Assembly (NCBI RefSeq): GCF_964642095.1
Contig: NZ_OZ209244.1
Location: forward strand, 868,001 to 932,000
Length of the DNA stretch: 64,000 nucleotides
Reading direction: 5' to 3'
DNA from: Fretibacterium fastidiosum
GTDB taxonomy: Bacteria; Synergistota; Synergistia; Synergistales; Aminobacteriaceae
In this document: piece by piece, positions 25,350-34,101 of the stretch
Numbering within the stretch: position 1 is the stretch's first letter
How the letters are laid out: the number at the start of each line of letters is the position of its first letter
Program-made: the position numbers and the translations under genes
The notes under the pieces: generated by a model
What the model saw: only the letters and a program-made list of their open reading frames with translations
Databases searched by the model: none
Told to the model about the DNA's origin: nothing

Positions 25350-27534
25350 GGCGGTTGAGCTCCTCCATGACCTTTTTGGCGGAGACGGGGATGACCGTCC
25401 CGGGGCCGAAGATGGCGGCGGCGCCGTGCTCGCGCAGGAAGGCGTAGTCCTGCGCCGGGATGACGCCGCCCACGACCACCATGATGTCCTCGCGTCCGCG
25501 CTTCTTCAGCTCGTCCACCAGCTGCGGCAGAAGCGTCTTGTGCCCCGCGGCCAGAGAGCTCATGCCGACGACGTGGACGTCGTTGTCCACCGCCTCCTGG
25601 GCCGTCTCCGCCGGGGTCTGGAACAGCGGGCCGATATCCACGTCGTAGCCCATGTCGGCGAAGGCCGTGGCGATGACCTTCGCGCCCCGGTCATGGCCGT
25701 CCTGCCCCATCTTGGCGACCATGATGCGCGGGCGGCGGCCGTGCTTCCTCTCGAAGTCGTCCGTCATCCTCCGCACCTCGTCGATGACGTCCGCGTCCTT
25801 GAACTCGCTGCTGTAGACGCCGGAGATGGAGCGGATCACCGCCTGATGGCGCCCGCAGACCTTCTCCACGGCAGCCGATATCTCGCCGAGCGACGCCCTG
25901 GCCCGTGCCGCGTCCACGGACAGCGCCAGCAGGTTGCCCTCGCCCGTCTCCGTGGCCTTCGTGATGGCGTCGAGGCACTCCTTCACCTTCTCCTGATCCC
26001 GGTTCTCCCTCAACTTCTTCAATCTCGCAATCTGCGCCTCGCGCACGGCCGTGTTGTCCACCTCCAGGATCTCAAGCGGGTCCTCCTTGTCGAGGCGGAA
26101 GCTGTTGACGCCCACGATCTCCTCCGCGCCCGAATCGATGTGGGCCTGACGCCGGGCCGCCGCCTCCTCGATGCGCATCTTCGGAAGCCCCGTGTCGATG
26201 GCCGCAGCCATGCCCCCCAGCTCCTCGACCTCCTGGATGTGGGCCCAGCTGCGCCGCAGGAGCTCGCTGGTCAGGGACTCCACGTACCAGGAGCCGCCCC
26301 AGGGGTCGATGACCTTGCAGACCTTCGTCTCGTCCTGGATGTAGAGCTGCGTGTTGCGCGCGATCCGCGCGGAGAAGTCCGTGGGCAGCGCGATGGCCTC
26401 GTCCAGGGCGTTCGTGTGCAGCGACTGCGTGTGGCCCAGCGCCGCCGCCATGGCCTCGATGCAGGTGCGCTCCACGTTGTTGTAGGGGTCCTGCTCCGTC
26501 AGGCTCCAGCCGGAGGTCTGACTGTGGGTGCGCAGCGCCATGGACTTGGGGTTCTTCGGGTCGAAGCCCTTGACGATCTTGGCCCACAACATGCGGGCGG
26601 CGCGCATCTTGGCGACCTCCATGAAGTAGTTCTTGCCGATGCCCCAGAAGAAGGAGAGGCGCGGGGCGAAGGCGTCGATGGTGAGCCCCGCCTTGATGCC
26701 CGTGCGCAGGTACTCCAGGCCGTCCGCCAGCGTGTAGCCCAGCTCGATGTCCGCCGTGCCCCCCGCCTCCTGGATGTGGTAGCCCGATATGCTGATGCTG
26801 TTGAACTTCGGCATGTACTGCGAGGTGTAGGCGAAGATGTCCCCGATGATGCGCATCGAGGTCCTGGGCGGGTAGATGTAGGTGTTGCGCACCATGAACT
26901 CCTTCAGGATGTCGTTCTGGATCGTGCCGGACAGGACGGACTTGTCCACGCCCTGCTCCTCCGCGGCCAGGATGTAGAAGGCCAGGACGGGCAGCACGGC
27001 GCCGTTCATCGTCATGGAGACGGACATCTGGTCCAGCGGAATGCCGGAGAACAGGATTTCCATGTCCAGGATGGAGTCCACGGCCACCCCCGCCTTGCCC
27101 ACGTCGCCCACGACGCGCGGGTGGTCGGAGTCGTAGCCGCGGTGCGTCGCCAGGTCGAAGGCGATGGAGAGGCCCTTCTGGCCCGCGGCCAGGTTGCGCC
27201 GGTAGAAGGCGTTGCTCTCCTCGGCCGTGGAGAAGCCGGCGTACTGGCGCACCGTCCAGGGGCGCGTGACGTACATCGTGGGGTAGGGCCCCCGCAGGAA
27301 GGGAGGCAGCCCCGGCTTGTCGAAGGCCAAATGGGCGAGGTGCCCGCCCTTCGCCTCCGTGTAGAGGGGTGGGACGTCGATCTGCTCCATCGTTCGGGTC
27401 GTCATCGCCTCGGGCGCAGACCCCGTCTCCGCCTCGAAGTTGCGGCTCCAGACCGCCTCGTCAAAGTCCGGGCCGGAAGTGGGGCAGTTCAGCGAAATTT
27501 GCGTAAAATCCGGGTTTTTATACGATACGGACAT
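25333..27534 (-). CDS. mutB: Methylmalonyl-CoA mutase large (catalytic) subunit
   Basis: This 733-residue enzyme interconverts succinyl-CoA and (R)-methylmalonyl-CoA, feeding propionate formation or degradation. The N-terminal TIM barrel carries YPTMYVTRPWTVRQYAGFST and the substrate loop AFDLATHRGYDSDHPRV. The C-terminal B12-binding domain has the cobalt-ligand motif GQDGHDRG (DxHxxG), then VVGMSSLAAGHKT and VVVGGVIP. Length matches the family. ATG at 27534 follows the small-subunit stop by 2 nt. It forms a heterodimer with the product of 27537-29681. All catalytic regions appear intact. Confidence 0.96.
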   Translation of the reverse strand: MSVSYKNPDFTQISLNCPTSGPDFDEAVWSRNFEAETGSAPEAMTTRTMEQIDVPPLYTEAKGGHLAHLAFDKPGLPPFLRGPYPTMYVTRPWTVRQYAGFSTAEESNAFYRRNLAAGQKGLSIAFDLATHRGYDSDHPRVVGDVGKAGVAVDSILDMEILFSGIPLDQMSVSMTMNGAVLPVLAFYILAAEEQGVDKSVLSGTIQNDILKEFMVRNTYIYPPRTSMRIIGDIFAYTSQYMPKFNSISISGYHIQEAGGTADIELGYTLADGLEYLRTGIKAGLTIDAFAPRLSFFWGIGKNYFMEVAKMRAARMLWAKIVKGFDPKNPKSMALRTHSQTSGWSLTEQDPYNNVERTCIEAMAAALGHTQSLHTNALDEAIALPTDFSARIARNTQLYIQDETKVCKVIDPWGGSWYVESLTSELLRRSWAHIQEVEELGGMAAAIDTGLPKMRIEEAAARRQAHIDSGAEEIVGVNSFRLDKEDPLEILEVDNTAVREAQIARLKKLRENRDQEKVKECLDAITKATETGEGNLLALSVDAARARASLGEISAAVEKVCGRHQAVIRSISGVYSSEFKDADVIDEVRRMTDDFERKHGRRPRIMVAKMGQDGHDRGAKVIATAFADMGYDVDIGPLFQTPAETAQEAVDNDVHVVGMSSLAAGHKTLLPQLVDELKKRGREDIMVVVGGVIPAQDYAFLREHGAAAIFGPGTVIPVSAKKVMEELNRRVDDD

Positions 27535-27536
27535 CT

Positions 27537-29681
27537 TTAGAACATCCCCTTCATCTTCTGAAATCCGGACAAAGTCTCAAGACAGTTCGAGCGGACGCTG
27601 ATGAAGCCCTCCACGCCGGCCTCGACGTAGGCGTCCTTGAACTCCGGAGCTGGCTCCCCGGCCAGGTAGACGCCCATCTTCGGCGCCCGCTCCTTGATCG
27701 CCCGCGCCAGCGGCGGCACCACCTCAGGGTACGTGGCGTCCGTGGAGCAGATCACCGCGATCTCCGCACCGCTCGCGGCGGCGGCCTCCGCGCACGCCTC
27801 CGGCGTCTCGAAGCCGTCGTTGCGGAGCATCTCGAAGGCGGCCACCTCCATGAAGCTCGAGATGAAGTCCGCCCGTGCCTTGTGCTGGGGGATGGGCCCC
27901 ATGTTGGCCAGAAAGACGCGGAAGTTATCACCCGTCCGCGCCCTGTAGGCCTCCGTCCTGGCCCTCAGCTCCTCGAACTGCTCCGTCCAGCGGTGGGGCC
28001 TCACGGGCTCCGCCGCGACGTCGCCCCTCCCGCCTCCCAGCGCGGCCCGGACCTCGCCCAGCGTGGCGCCGGCCTCGGCCGCTGCGGCGACCTTCCCGAT
28101 CAGGCCGTCGCCCGACAGCCCCTCGAGGGCCTTCTTCACCCCGGCGTCGTCCCGCGCCCCCCGGGCGCCCTTCAGCGCCCGCAGACGCTCCTCCCTTAGC
28201 CCCTCCCAGTCCGGCGACCCGAACTCCGGCAGGGGCTCGCTCATGTTGGGGTACATGTTCGTGCCGACGGCGCGGTCGGAGCGCTTCGCCAGGTTCTTCC
28301 AGCGGCTCGCGAGGGTCCCGGCCACGTCCTCCTGCAGCACGCCCGCCTTGACGCTCTCCAGGAAGCCGCCCCGGCCCTCGATCTCCTGAAGCCTGGCCCA
28401 GACCCTGCGGCTCAGCTCGTCCGTCAGGGCCTCCAGATACCAGGAACCTCCCGCGGGGTCAATGGGCTCCCGCAGGTTGAACTCCTTCTGAAGCATGATC
28501 TGGGCGTTGCGGGCCACGCGGCGCGAGAATTCGGAGCCTGGCCGCAGCGCCTCGTCAAAGCAGCCGACGGTCAGCCCCTCCACGCCGCCCACGATCGCTG
28601 AAAACGCCTCCGTGGCACCGCGCAGCATGTTGACGTAGGGGTCGTACACCGTGCGGGTGAAGCGGGAGGTGCGGGCGAAAATCTGGGACTTCCGGGCCTC
28701 TTCGCCGCCGCCGAAGCTCTCCGCGATCTGAGCCCACGCGATGCGCGCGGCGCGCAGCTTCGCGATCTCCATGAAGAAGTTGGCCCCTTGCGAGAACTCG
28801 AAGCGCAGCCGGCGGGCGAATTGCTCCACCGAGATGCCCCGCGCCAGCATGGCGCGCAGCGTCTCGATGGCGGCCGTCATGGCGCAGGCGGCCTCCTGGG
28901 TCGCGTCCGCGCCGCCGTCGTGCGGCACGCTGCCGCGGATCAGGACCGTGCGCAGCGGGGAGCCGGCGGCCTCGGCCCAACGGATCGTCTCCGCCATCTC
29001 GTCCCAGAGTCGATCCAGGGGCGCGGGCAGCCCCCCCCTCTCCAGCAGGCAGCCCATGGGGTCCGCCCCCACGCAGCCCGCAAGCGTCCTGGGGGCGACG
29101 CCCTCCCTTTGGGCCAGCGCGGCCACGAAGCCCAGCAGCGGCGCGGCGGAGGCTCCGGCGTAGATCGCCAGGGGGCGGCCCAGCAGGCCCTTCAGCAGGG
29201 CCTCGACGTCGTCCAGCGTGGAGAGGGAGACGCCCGCTCCATCCGTCCCCGGCGCGTCGGCGTCCAGCCCCGCCTCCGTCCGGGGGTCCAGGCGAAAGGC
29301 GACGGAGTTGGCCCCCCGCTCCAACTCGTGGGCCAGGCTTCTGTGGGCCTCATGGGGCAACGCCTCATCGCAGAACTGCACGATCTCCCAGGCGCGCTTC
29401 AGGTTGCCGGAGGCCTCGTTGCCCCGCAGGGAGTAGGAACCGGGGTAGGTGCGCGCAGCCCTCAGGCCCCCCGTGTCCTCCGCCGTGTACATCGGGTTCA
29501 GGGTGATGCCCTCGTAGGTTTTGGTGAACATCTTCTTGTCGAAGGGTGCGCCCTTCAGGGCTGCGGTGGCCGCCTCCTTCCACGCCTCGTAGCTCAGAGG
29601 GGTGAACTCGTCGAAGGCGACGTCGGGAAGGTGCGCGGCAGCCGTCTGGCCCCCCGCCCCCGGTTCTTTTGCATTGCTCAT
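27537..29681 (-). CDS. mutA: Methylmalonyl-CoA mutase small subunit
   Basis: This 714-residue subunit pairs with MutB and lacks catalysis. It keeps the barrel (ALKGAPFDKKMFTKTYEGIT; FFMEIAKLRAARIAW), but the B12-binding domain has NMGPIPQHKARADF where DxHxxG should be, as in all small subunits. The start is ATG at 29681 with GGGAGGA 8 nt before it; the frame upstream runs into the riboswitch leader and is not translated. It is the first gene of mutA-mutB-meaB. A cobalamin riboswitch lies about 170 nt upstream. Confidence 0.94.
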   Translation of the reverse strand: MSNAKEPGAGGQTAAAHLPDVAFDEFTPLSYEAWKEAATAALKGAPFDKKMFTKTYEGITLNPMYTAEDTGGLRAARTYPGSYSLRGNEASGNLKRAWEIVQFCDEALPHEAHRSLAHELERGANSVAFRLDPRTEAGLDADAPGTDGAGVSLSTLDDVEALLKGLLGRPLAIYAGASAAPLLGFVAALAQREGVAPRTLAGCVGADPMGCLLERGGLPAPLDRLWDEMAETIRWAEAAGSPLRTVLIRGSVPHDGGADATQEAACAMTAAIETLRAMLARGISVEQFARRLRFEFSQGANFFMEIAKLRAARIAWAQIAESFGGGEEARKSQIFARTSRFTRTVYDPYVNMLRGATEAFSAIVGGVEGLTVGCFDEALRPGSEFSRRVARNAQIMLQKEFNLREPIDPAGGSWYLEALTDELSRRVWARLQEIEGRGGFLESVKAGVLQEDVAGTLASRWKNLAKRSDRAVGTNMYPNMSEPLPEFGSPDWEGLREERLRALKGARGARDDAGVKKALEGLSGDGLIGKVAAAAEAGATLGEVRAALGGGRGDVAAEPVRPHRWTEQFEELRARTEAYRARTGDNFRVFLANMGPIPQHKARADFISSFMEVAAFEMLRNDGFETPEACAEAAAASGAEIAVICSTDATYPEVVPPLARAIKERAPKMGVYLAGEPAPEFKDAYVEAGVEGFISVRSNCLETLSGFQKMKGMF

Positions 29682-29851
29682 ACACGATTCCTCCCGTTCT
29701 GGCGACGGCGCGGTCCTGCGCCGCCCCAAGGTCTTTGGACAGGGCGAAAGCCCCGTCCGGCAGCTCCGCTGCCCAACGCAATCCGGGTCCCGCCGCACCC
29801 TGGCACGGCAGGACGACAAGCCGCCCGCCTCCACGCGGAAGGGGAAGGTCT

Positions 29852-29995
29852 TTCCCGGCAGGTCTCCTGGCTCTCATTCATCCTTCGCCCGCGCCTTCCC
29901 GCCCCACGGCAGTGGCTGACCTGCGGGCTCGTCGTGATTACAGTGGCCGGGCCGCTCCGGTTTCGCACCGGATTCCCTGCAGCCGCAGAAAATTT
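29852..29995 (-). ncRNA. Cobalamin riboswitch
   Basis: On the minus strand the RNA contains, in order, GGGAATCCGGTGCGAAACCGG, GCCACTGTAATCACG, GTCAGCCACTGCC, GGGCGGGAAGGC, and the B12 box AGCCAGGAGACCTGCC (29857-29872). This is the standard cobalamin (AdoCbl class) aptamer. The 170 nt to mutA hold small hairpins, one with stem GGACGGGG/CCCTGTCC near the start, but no long U-tract, so control may be translational. The regulated genes encode a B12-using enzyme and its chaperone. Edges are approximate. Confidence 0.93.
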
Positions 29996-30147
29996 TCGTT
30001 AACTTTGTGTATTATAACGTAGGTTCGTGACTTCGGGACGCCCACAAAGGGCAAATGGCAGGGCAAAGAGGGGCAAAAGCGGAAAAATCGCCCCAGGCTC
30101 CACGCCGGAGGGCAGGAGTCCTCGAGAGGACGCGGCAGGGCGAAAGC

Positions 30148-30173
30148 GCGGAGGCAGGGGGCCCTGCCTCCGC
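30148..30173 (-). terminator. Hairpin after trpB, possible terminator
   Basis: A perfect 12-bp stem lies 20 nt past the trpB stop but without a U-tract (the minus strand continues GCTTTCG). It could be a Rho-assisted end or a stabilising hairpin. Confidence 0.5.
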
Positions 30174-30192
30174 ACAAAATCTCTTGAAGATA

Positions 30193-31392
30193 TCAGCTCC
30201 TGTACGCCTCGGGGATCGAGTGAAAGTCCTTGTCCCCGCGCCCCGACAGGTTGACCAGGATCGTCTCGCCCTTGTCGAGCGAGGGCAGGAGGCGCAGCGC
30301 CCAGGCCAGCGCGTGGCTGCTCTCGAGCGCCGGCAGGATGCCCTCCCGCCGGCAGAGGGTCCGGAACGCGGCGAGGGCCTCCTCGTCGGTCACCCTCTCG
30401 TAGCGGGCCCGCCCCACGTCCTTCAGCCAGGCGTGTTCCGGCCCCACGCCGGGGTAGTCGAGCCCTGCGGAGATCGAATAGACGGGGGCGGCCTCTCCGG
30501 CTGCGTCCGTCAGGACGTAACTCCTGAACCCCTGAAAGACCTTCGGGGTCCCGAAGGCCAGCGTCGCCGCGTGGTCCCCCAGCCGGTCCGTCCCCCGGCC
30601 GGCCGGCTCCACCCCCACCAGCCGGACCTCCGCGTCGTCGAGGAAGGCCGAGAAGAGCCCGATGGCGTTGCTGCCCCCTCCGACGCAGGCGACGGCGTAG
30701 TCCGGCAGTCGCCCCTCGCGCTTCAGAAACTGCTCCCGCGCCTCGCGCCCGATGACGCTCTGGAACTCCCGCACGATGGAGGGGTACGGGTGCGGCCCGA
30801 CGGCCGAGCCCAGGAGGTAAAAGGTGTCCGGCTCCTCCACATAGACGGACAGGGCCCTGTCCACCGCCTCCCTGAGGGTCTGCTGCCCCTCCGTCACCGC
30901 CACGACGCGGGTCCCCATGGCCCGCATCCGCTCCACGTTGGGCCTCTGGCGCTCCATGTCCAGGGCTCCCATGTACACCGTGCACTCCATGCCGAAGAGC
31001 GCGGCGGCCATGGCCGAGGCCGTGCCGTGCATCCCCGCGCCCGTCTCCGCGATGATGCGCTTCGCCCCCATGCGCCTGGCCAGGAGGATCTGCCCGATGC
31101 AGTTGTTGATCTTGTGCGCGCCGCCGTGGTTCAGGTCCTCCCGCTTCAGGAAGAGCCGCCCCCCGCCCAGGTCCTCCGAGACGTTGCGGCACTCCGTCAG
31201 CGCCGAGGGACGCCCCACGTAGTCCCTGAGGAGCGTCAGGTACTCCTCCTGAAACGCCGTGTCCGCCATCGCGTCCCGGAAGGCCTCGTCTAATTCGTCC
31301 AGGCGCGCCTTCAGCGGTTCGGGGATGAACTGCCCGCCGTACTCCCCAAAGAACCCCGTGACCATCGCTTTCCTCTCGACGTCGTTCGCCAT
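30193..31392 (-). CDS. trpB: Tryptophan synthase beta subunit, orphan copy
   Basis: This 399-residue PLP enzyme makes Trp from indole and Ser. The PLP lysine lies in GRLFLKREDLNHGGAHKINN; CVGGGSNAIG is the phosphate-binding loop, and ETGAGMHGTASA the ammonia/indole tunnel region. It is of the TrpB1 type that normally partners TrpA, but no trpA is nearby: the gene is monocistronic. ATG at 31392 has AGGAGGAG 6 nt upstream; the open frame to 31590 crosses the terminators and is not translated. It is controlled by a leader peptide and attenuator. Likely roles are indole salvage or work with a TrpA encoded elsewhere. Confidence 0.94.
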   Translation of the reverse strand: MANDVERKAMVTGFFGEYGGQFIPEPLKARLDELDEAFRDAMADTAFQEEYLTLLRDYVGRPSALTECRNVSEDLGGGRLFLKREDLNHGGAHKINNCIGQILLARRMGAKRIIAETGAGMHGTASAMAAALFGMECTVYMGALDMERQRPNVERMRAMGTRVVAVTEGQQTLREAVDRALSVYVEEPDTFYLLGSAVGPHPYPSIVREFQSVIGREAREQFLKREGRLPDYAVACVGGGSNAIGLFSAFLDDAEVRLVGVEPAGRGTDRLGDHAATLAFGTPKVFQGFRSYVLTDAAGEAAPVYSISAGLDYPGVGPEHAWLKDVGRARYERVTDEEALAAFRTLCRREGILPALESSHALAWALRLLPSLDKGETILVNLSGRGDKDFHSIPEAYRS

Positions 31393-31441
31393 CGTAATCT
31401 CCTCCTGAATAAAGCAAAAATGAAGTAAAAGTTTGGGATAC

Positions 31442-31472
31442 AAAAAAGCCCGGGGCCAAAGGGTCGGCCCCG
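31442..31472 (-). terminator. Second terminator of the trpB leader
   Basis: On the minus strand a 7-bp GC stem, CGGGGCC with GGCCCCG, is followed by GGGCTTTTTTG. It lies between the first terminator and the trpB ribosome binding site. Confidence 0.75.
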
Positions 31473-31490
31473 AGCTCTGACGCTCTCGAT

Positions 31491-31530
31491 ACAAAACAAA
31501 AGGGCCGGAGGGTTGATTCCCTCCGGCCCT
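31491..31530 (-). terminator. Attenuator terminator of the trpB leader
   Basis: A perfect 12-bp stem, AGGGCCGGAGGG with CCCTCCGGCCCT, is followed on the minus strand by TTTTGTTTTGT. It lies about 40 nt after the leader-peptide stop, as expected for a transcription attenuator. A competing stem, GGCAGC/GCTGCC, spans the end of the leader-peptide codons. Confidence 0.85.
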
Positions 31531-31571
31531 TAAAGCGCTTTCTTCTTCAACGCGCGCGGACAGAGGGCAGC

Positions 31572-31640
31572 TTAAGGCTGCCACCACCACATCCCGTTGT
31601 TCCGAACCTGCACTGCGGCCTCTCCGTCTCTGCGCCTCAT
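31572..31640 (-). CDS. trpL: trp leader peptide (Trp-Trp-Trp)
   Basis: This 22-codon ORF encodes MRRRDGEAAVQVRNNGMWWWQP. Three Trp codons in a row near its end are not expected by chance. A GGGGAGGA Shine-Dalgarno lies 8 nt before ATG 31640. It starts about 40 nt downstream of a consensus promoter and is followed by two terminators ahead of trpB. Ribosome stalling at the Trp codons when Trp-tRNA is scarce would favour read-through into trpB. The GGCAGC/GCTGCC stem straddling its last codons is the natural candidate for the stall-sensitive switch. It is too short for ordinary gene calling. Confidence 0.9.
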   Translation of the reverse strand: MRRRDGEAAVQVRNNGMWWWQP

Positions 31641-31683
31641 CGCTCTCGTCCTCCCCTATACCAATAAGGGTAAATTCAGCATT

Positions 31684-31712
31684 AAATTATCACCACTGCG
31701 TTAGGATGTCAA
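31684..31712 (-). promoter_or_regulatory. trpL-trpB promoter
   Basis: On the minus strand TTGACA (31707-31712) and TAATTT (31684-31689) are 17 nt apart, about 44 nt before the leader peptide. The -35 is a perfect match. Confidence 0.8.
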
Positions 31713-31732
31713 GAGTTTTCGAGCGCATTGTA

Positions 31733-31761
31733 TTGCCGCCCTTCGGGGTTGTGTATATAAT
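31733..31761 (+). promoter_or_regulatory. Promoter of the chemoreceptor gene
   Basis: TTGCCG (31733-31738) and a perfect TATAAT (31756-31761) are separated by 17 nt. It is divergent from the trpL promoter, with only 21 nt between the two -35 boxes. The 5' leader to the chemoreceptor start is about 155 nt. Confidence 0.7.
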
Positions 31762-31923
31762 AGCGGCGAAGTTGTTTTTTATCCCGGTGAATGGCCTTCC
31801 CCGGCGTTTTGACGAGCTGAAAAAGCTTTGTGCGGCAGGAGCGGCCCTCCGGGTTTCGCGCGTTTGCGCGACGGCGCTACGGGATGTTTTTTCGGCTTTT
31901 GATGCGGCAAGGGAGACGGAAAG

Positions 31924-33966
31924 ATGACGATTCGGAGCAAGATGTTGGGGACGGTTGCAGCGGTTTTCCTGGTGTTGTTCTTGATGGTCGGGGTCGTTTA
32001 CCTCTGGGGCGGCTCGACGCTGTCCTCCGTTCTGAGGGGAGCCGGGGTGGAGAGCGTGTCCCAGTCGGCCCAGGTCTTTCGAGGCGTCCTGACCCGATCC
32101 TCCGCGGTCCTCTCGGCCTCCGCCGAATCGCTGCGGTACGCTTATCTGAACTTCGGGGCGGTCTCTCAGGACGAGGTGGCCCGCGCCGCCGCCGCCCTTC
32201 TGGCCAAGAACAGGCCGAACGGCATCAAGGAGCTGTTCTGGGGCTACGAGTCGGATGGGCGCTTTGCGGACGGAGGCGGCTGGAAAGCCCCCGACGACTT
32301 CGACTCCCGGACGCGCCCTTGGTACAAGCTGGCCGTCGCGGCCAGGGACGGGGAGGTCATCTGCTCAGAGCCCTACATCATCGCAGCGACCAACAGCCTT
32401 GGGATCACCATGGCGGTCGCCGTCCGGGACGACGCGGGGAAACTCCTTGGAGTCGTCGGCGCGGACCTGGACGTGGATCAGATCAGTTCGCAGACGGCGG
32501 CCCTCAAGATATTCGGCCAGGGCTCCGGGGTTTTGATCCGCAAGGACGGCCTGATCGTCGCCTCCCCCCAGAAGGAGCAGGTCATGAAGGCCAACCTCCT
32601 GACGGACCCGGCCTTTCCGGAAAGCGTCCGCCAGACGGTCCGACGGATGACGGCGGGCGAGAGCGGGGCCACCGAGTACACCCACGAGGGCGAGAGGCGC
32701 CTGATGTTCTACGCCCCGGTGGGGTACGACCTCTACCTCGGCGCGTTCTTCCCCTATTCCGTGATCTCCGGCATCCTCAAGACGCTGCTCCTGATCCTGC
32801 TGGGCGTCGCGATCACGCCGCTGATCATCGTCGGAGTCTCCTTCTTCTGCATCGTTCGGGGCATGACGCGCTCCGTGCGCCGGATGACCGACCTCATGGA
32901 GGAGCTGGAGGCGGGCGACCTCTCGACCCGCTTCGACGATTCGGGCAAGGACGAGTTCGCCAGGATCTCCGGGATGCTGAACCGGACGGCAGGGTCCATC
33001 GGGGAGGTCGTCTCCCGCATCCGGACCGGCGTGGCGGAGAACTCCCGCCAGTCCGAGGAGCTCTCGAAGATATCGGGGGACCTGCTGGCCTCGATGGACA
33101 CCGTCGGGGGGCTGATGGGCAAGTCGGACGCCCTCCTCGGCGAGAGCTCCTCGGCCCTCCAGTCGATCAACGCGGCGATCGGCGAGGTGGCGTCCGGGGC
33201 CCAGTCGAGCGCCCAGGCGGCCACGGAGGGCGCCACCCAGTCCGCCACCGTCAGCACCGGGACGACGGAGGGAGTCCACAGCGTGGGCCGGATCGTCGAG
33301 GGCATGAAGCTGGCGGAGGAGAAGTCCGAGGAGACGATGGAGCAGATCGGCCACCTGGCGCAGTCGGTGGAGGCCATCTCCGGCTTCGTGAGCTCCATCA
33401 CGTCGATCGCGGACCAGACGAACCTCCTGGCCCTCAACGCCGCGATCGAAGCGGCACGGGCGGGCGAGGCGGGGCGCGGCTTCGCCGTCGTGGCGGAGGA
33501 GGTCCGCAAGCTGGCCGAGGAGTCCGGGAACGCCGCCAACGAGGTCAGCAAACTGATCCAGGACCTTCAGGAGCGTTCAGGCGGATCGCTCTCCGCGACG
33601 AAGGAGATGGCCCAGAACCTCTCCGAGCTCCTCGGCAGCGCCGAGGCGGTCGACAAGGAGCTGCAGGGGGTTCTGAACGCCACGAACCACTTGAACGACT
33701 CGATCCAGAACGTCGCGGCGGTCTCCGAGGAACAGGCTGCGTCCGCGGAGGAGATGACCGCCTCCGTCCAGGGCGTGACGAACTCCATCGGGGAGATCGT
33801 GGGCGTCCAGAAGGAGATCGGTCAGGCGGCCTCCGGGACGGCGGACGCCGCAAAGAGCATCGAACAGGCCTCCCGCAGCATGGCGGAGACGGCAGAGCAG
33901 CTGAGCGAGCTCATCGGCCGCTTCAAGACGGAGCCGGTCGGCAGGGGCCTCGCCCTGAGGCGCTGA
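31924..33966 (+). CDS. Methyl-accepting chemotaxis protein with dCache sensor
   Basis: This 680-residue inner-membrane receptor should signal to CheA/CheW. TM1 spans residues 10-30 and TM2 286-311. The periplasmic part holds a double-Cache domain: FDSRTRPWYKLAVAARDGEV (about 126-145) and SLGITMAVAVRDDAGKLLGVVGADL are typical membrane-distal Cache motifs that often bind amino acids. A HAMP domain follows at 312-364, then the long coiled-coil signalling domain with the hairpin tip DQTNLLALNAAIEAARAGEAGRGFAVVAEEVRKLA. A GGGAG site precedes ATG 31924. No che genes are in the window. The ligand is unknown; amino acids would fit the metabolism. Confidence 0.93.
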   Translation: MTIRSKMLGTVAAVFLVLFLMVGVVYLWGGSTLSSVLRGAGVESVSQSAQVFRGVLTRSSAVLSASAESLRYAYLNFGAVSQDEVARAAAALLAKNRPNGIKELFWGYESDGRFADGGGWKAPDDFDSRTRPWYKLAVAARDGEVICSEPYIIAATNSLGITMAVAVRDDAGKLLGVVGADLDVDQISSQTAALKIFGQGSGVLIRKDGLIVASPQKEQVMKANLLTDPAFPESVRQTVRRMTAGESGATEYTHEGERRLMFYAPVGYDLYLGAFFPYSVISGILKTLLLILLGVAITPLIIVGVSFFCIVRGMTRSVRRMTDLMEELEAGDLSTRFDDSGKDEFARISGMLNRTAGSIGEVVSRIRTGVAENSRQSEELSKISGDLLASMDTVGGLMGKSDALLGESSSALQSINAAIGEVASGAQSSAQAATEGATQSATVSTGTTEGVHSVGRIVEGMKLAEEKSEETMEQIGHLAQSVEAISGFVSSITSIADQTNLLALNAAIEAARAGEAGRGFAVVAEEVRKLAEESGNAANEVSKLIQDLQERSGGSLSATKEMAQNLSELLGSAEAVDKELQGVLNATNHLNDSIQNVAAVSEEQAASAEEMTASVQGVTNSIGEIVGVQKEIGQAASGTADAAKSIEQASRSMAETAEQLSELIGRFKTEPVGRGLALRR

Positions 33967-34101
33967 GGCGGGGGAAATTTCCCGCAGCACAGGGGCTCCG
34001 AAAAGATGCTGGGAACTCAAGACGCTCACTCGAAGAAGCGGAGAGAGGGCGATCCCCCCTTTCGGGGGTTCCGCGGTCCCGCTGTGCGGGAGGCGAAAGC
34101 C

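Noticed and set aside
31393..31590. Amino-terminal extension of trpB
   Set aside because: The frame is open but crosses both terminators and the leader; the family start matches ATG 31392.
31442..31640. T-box riboswitch upstream of trpB
   Set aside because: The T-box consensus sequence is absent; the leader peptide with three Trp codons explains the terminators better.
31762..31923. Cyclic di-GMP riboswitch in the chemoreceptor leader
   Set aside because: Its length and position would fit, but the conserved core motifs of GEMM-type aptamers are not present.
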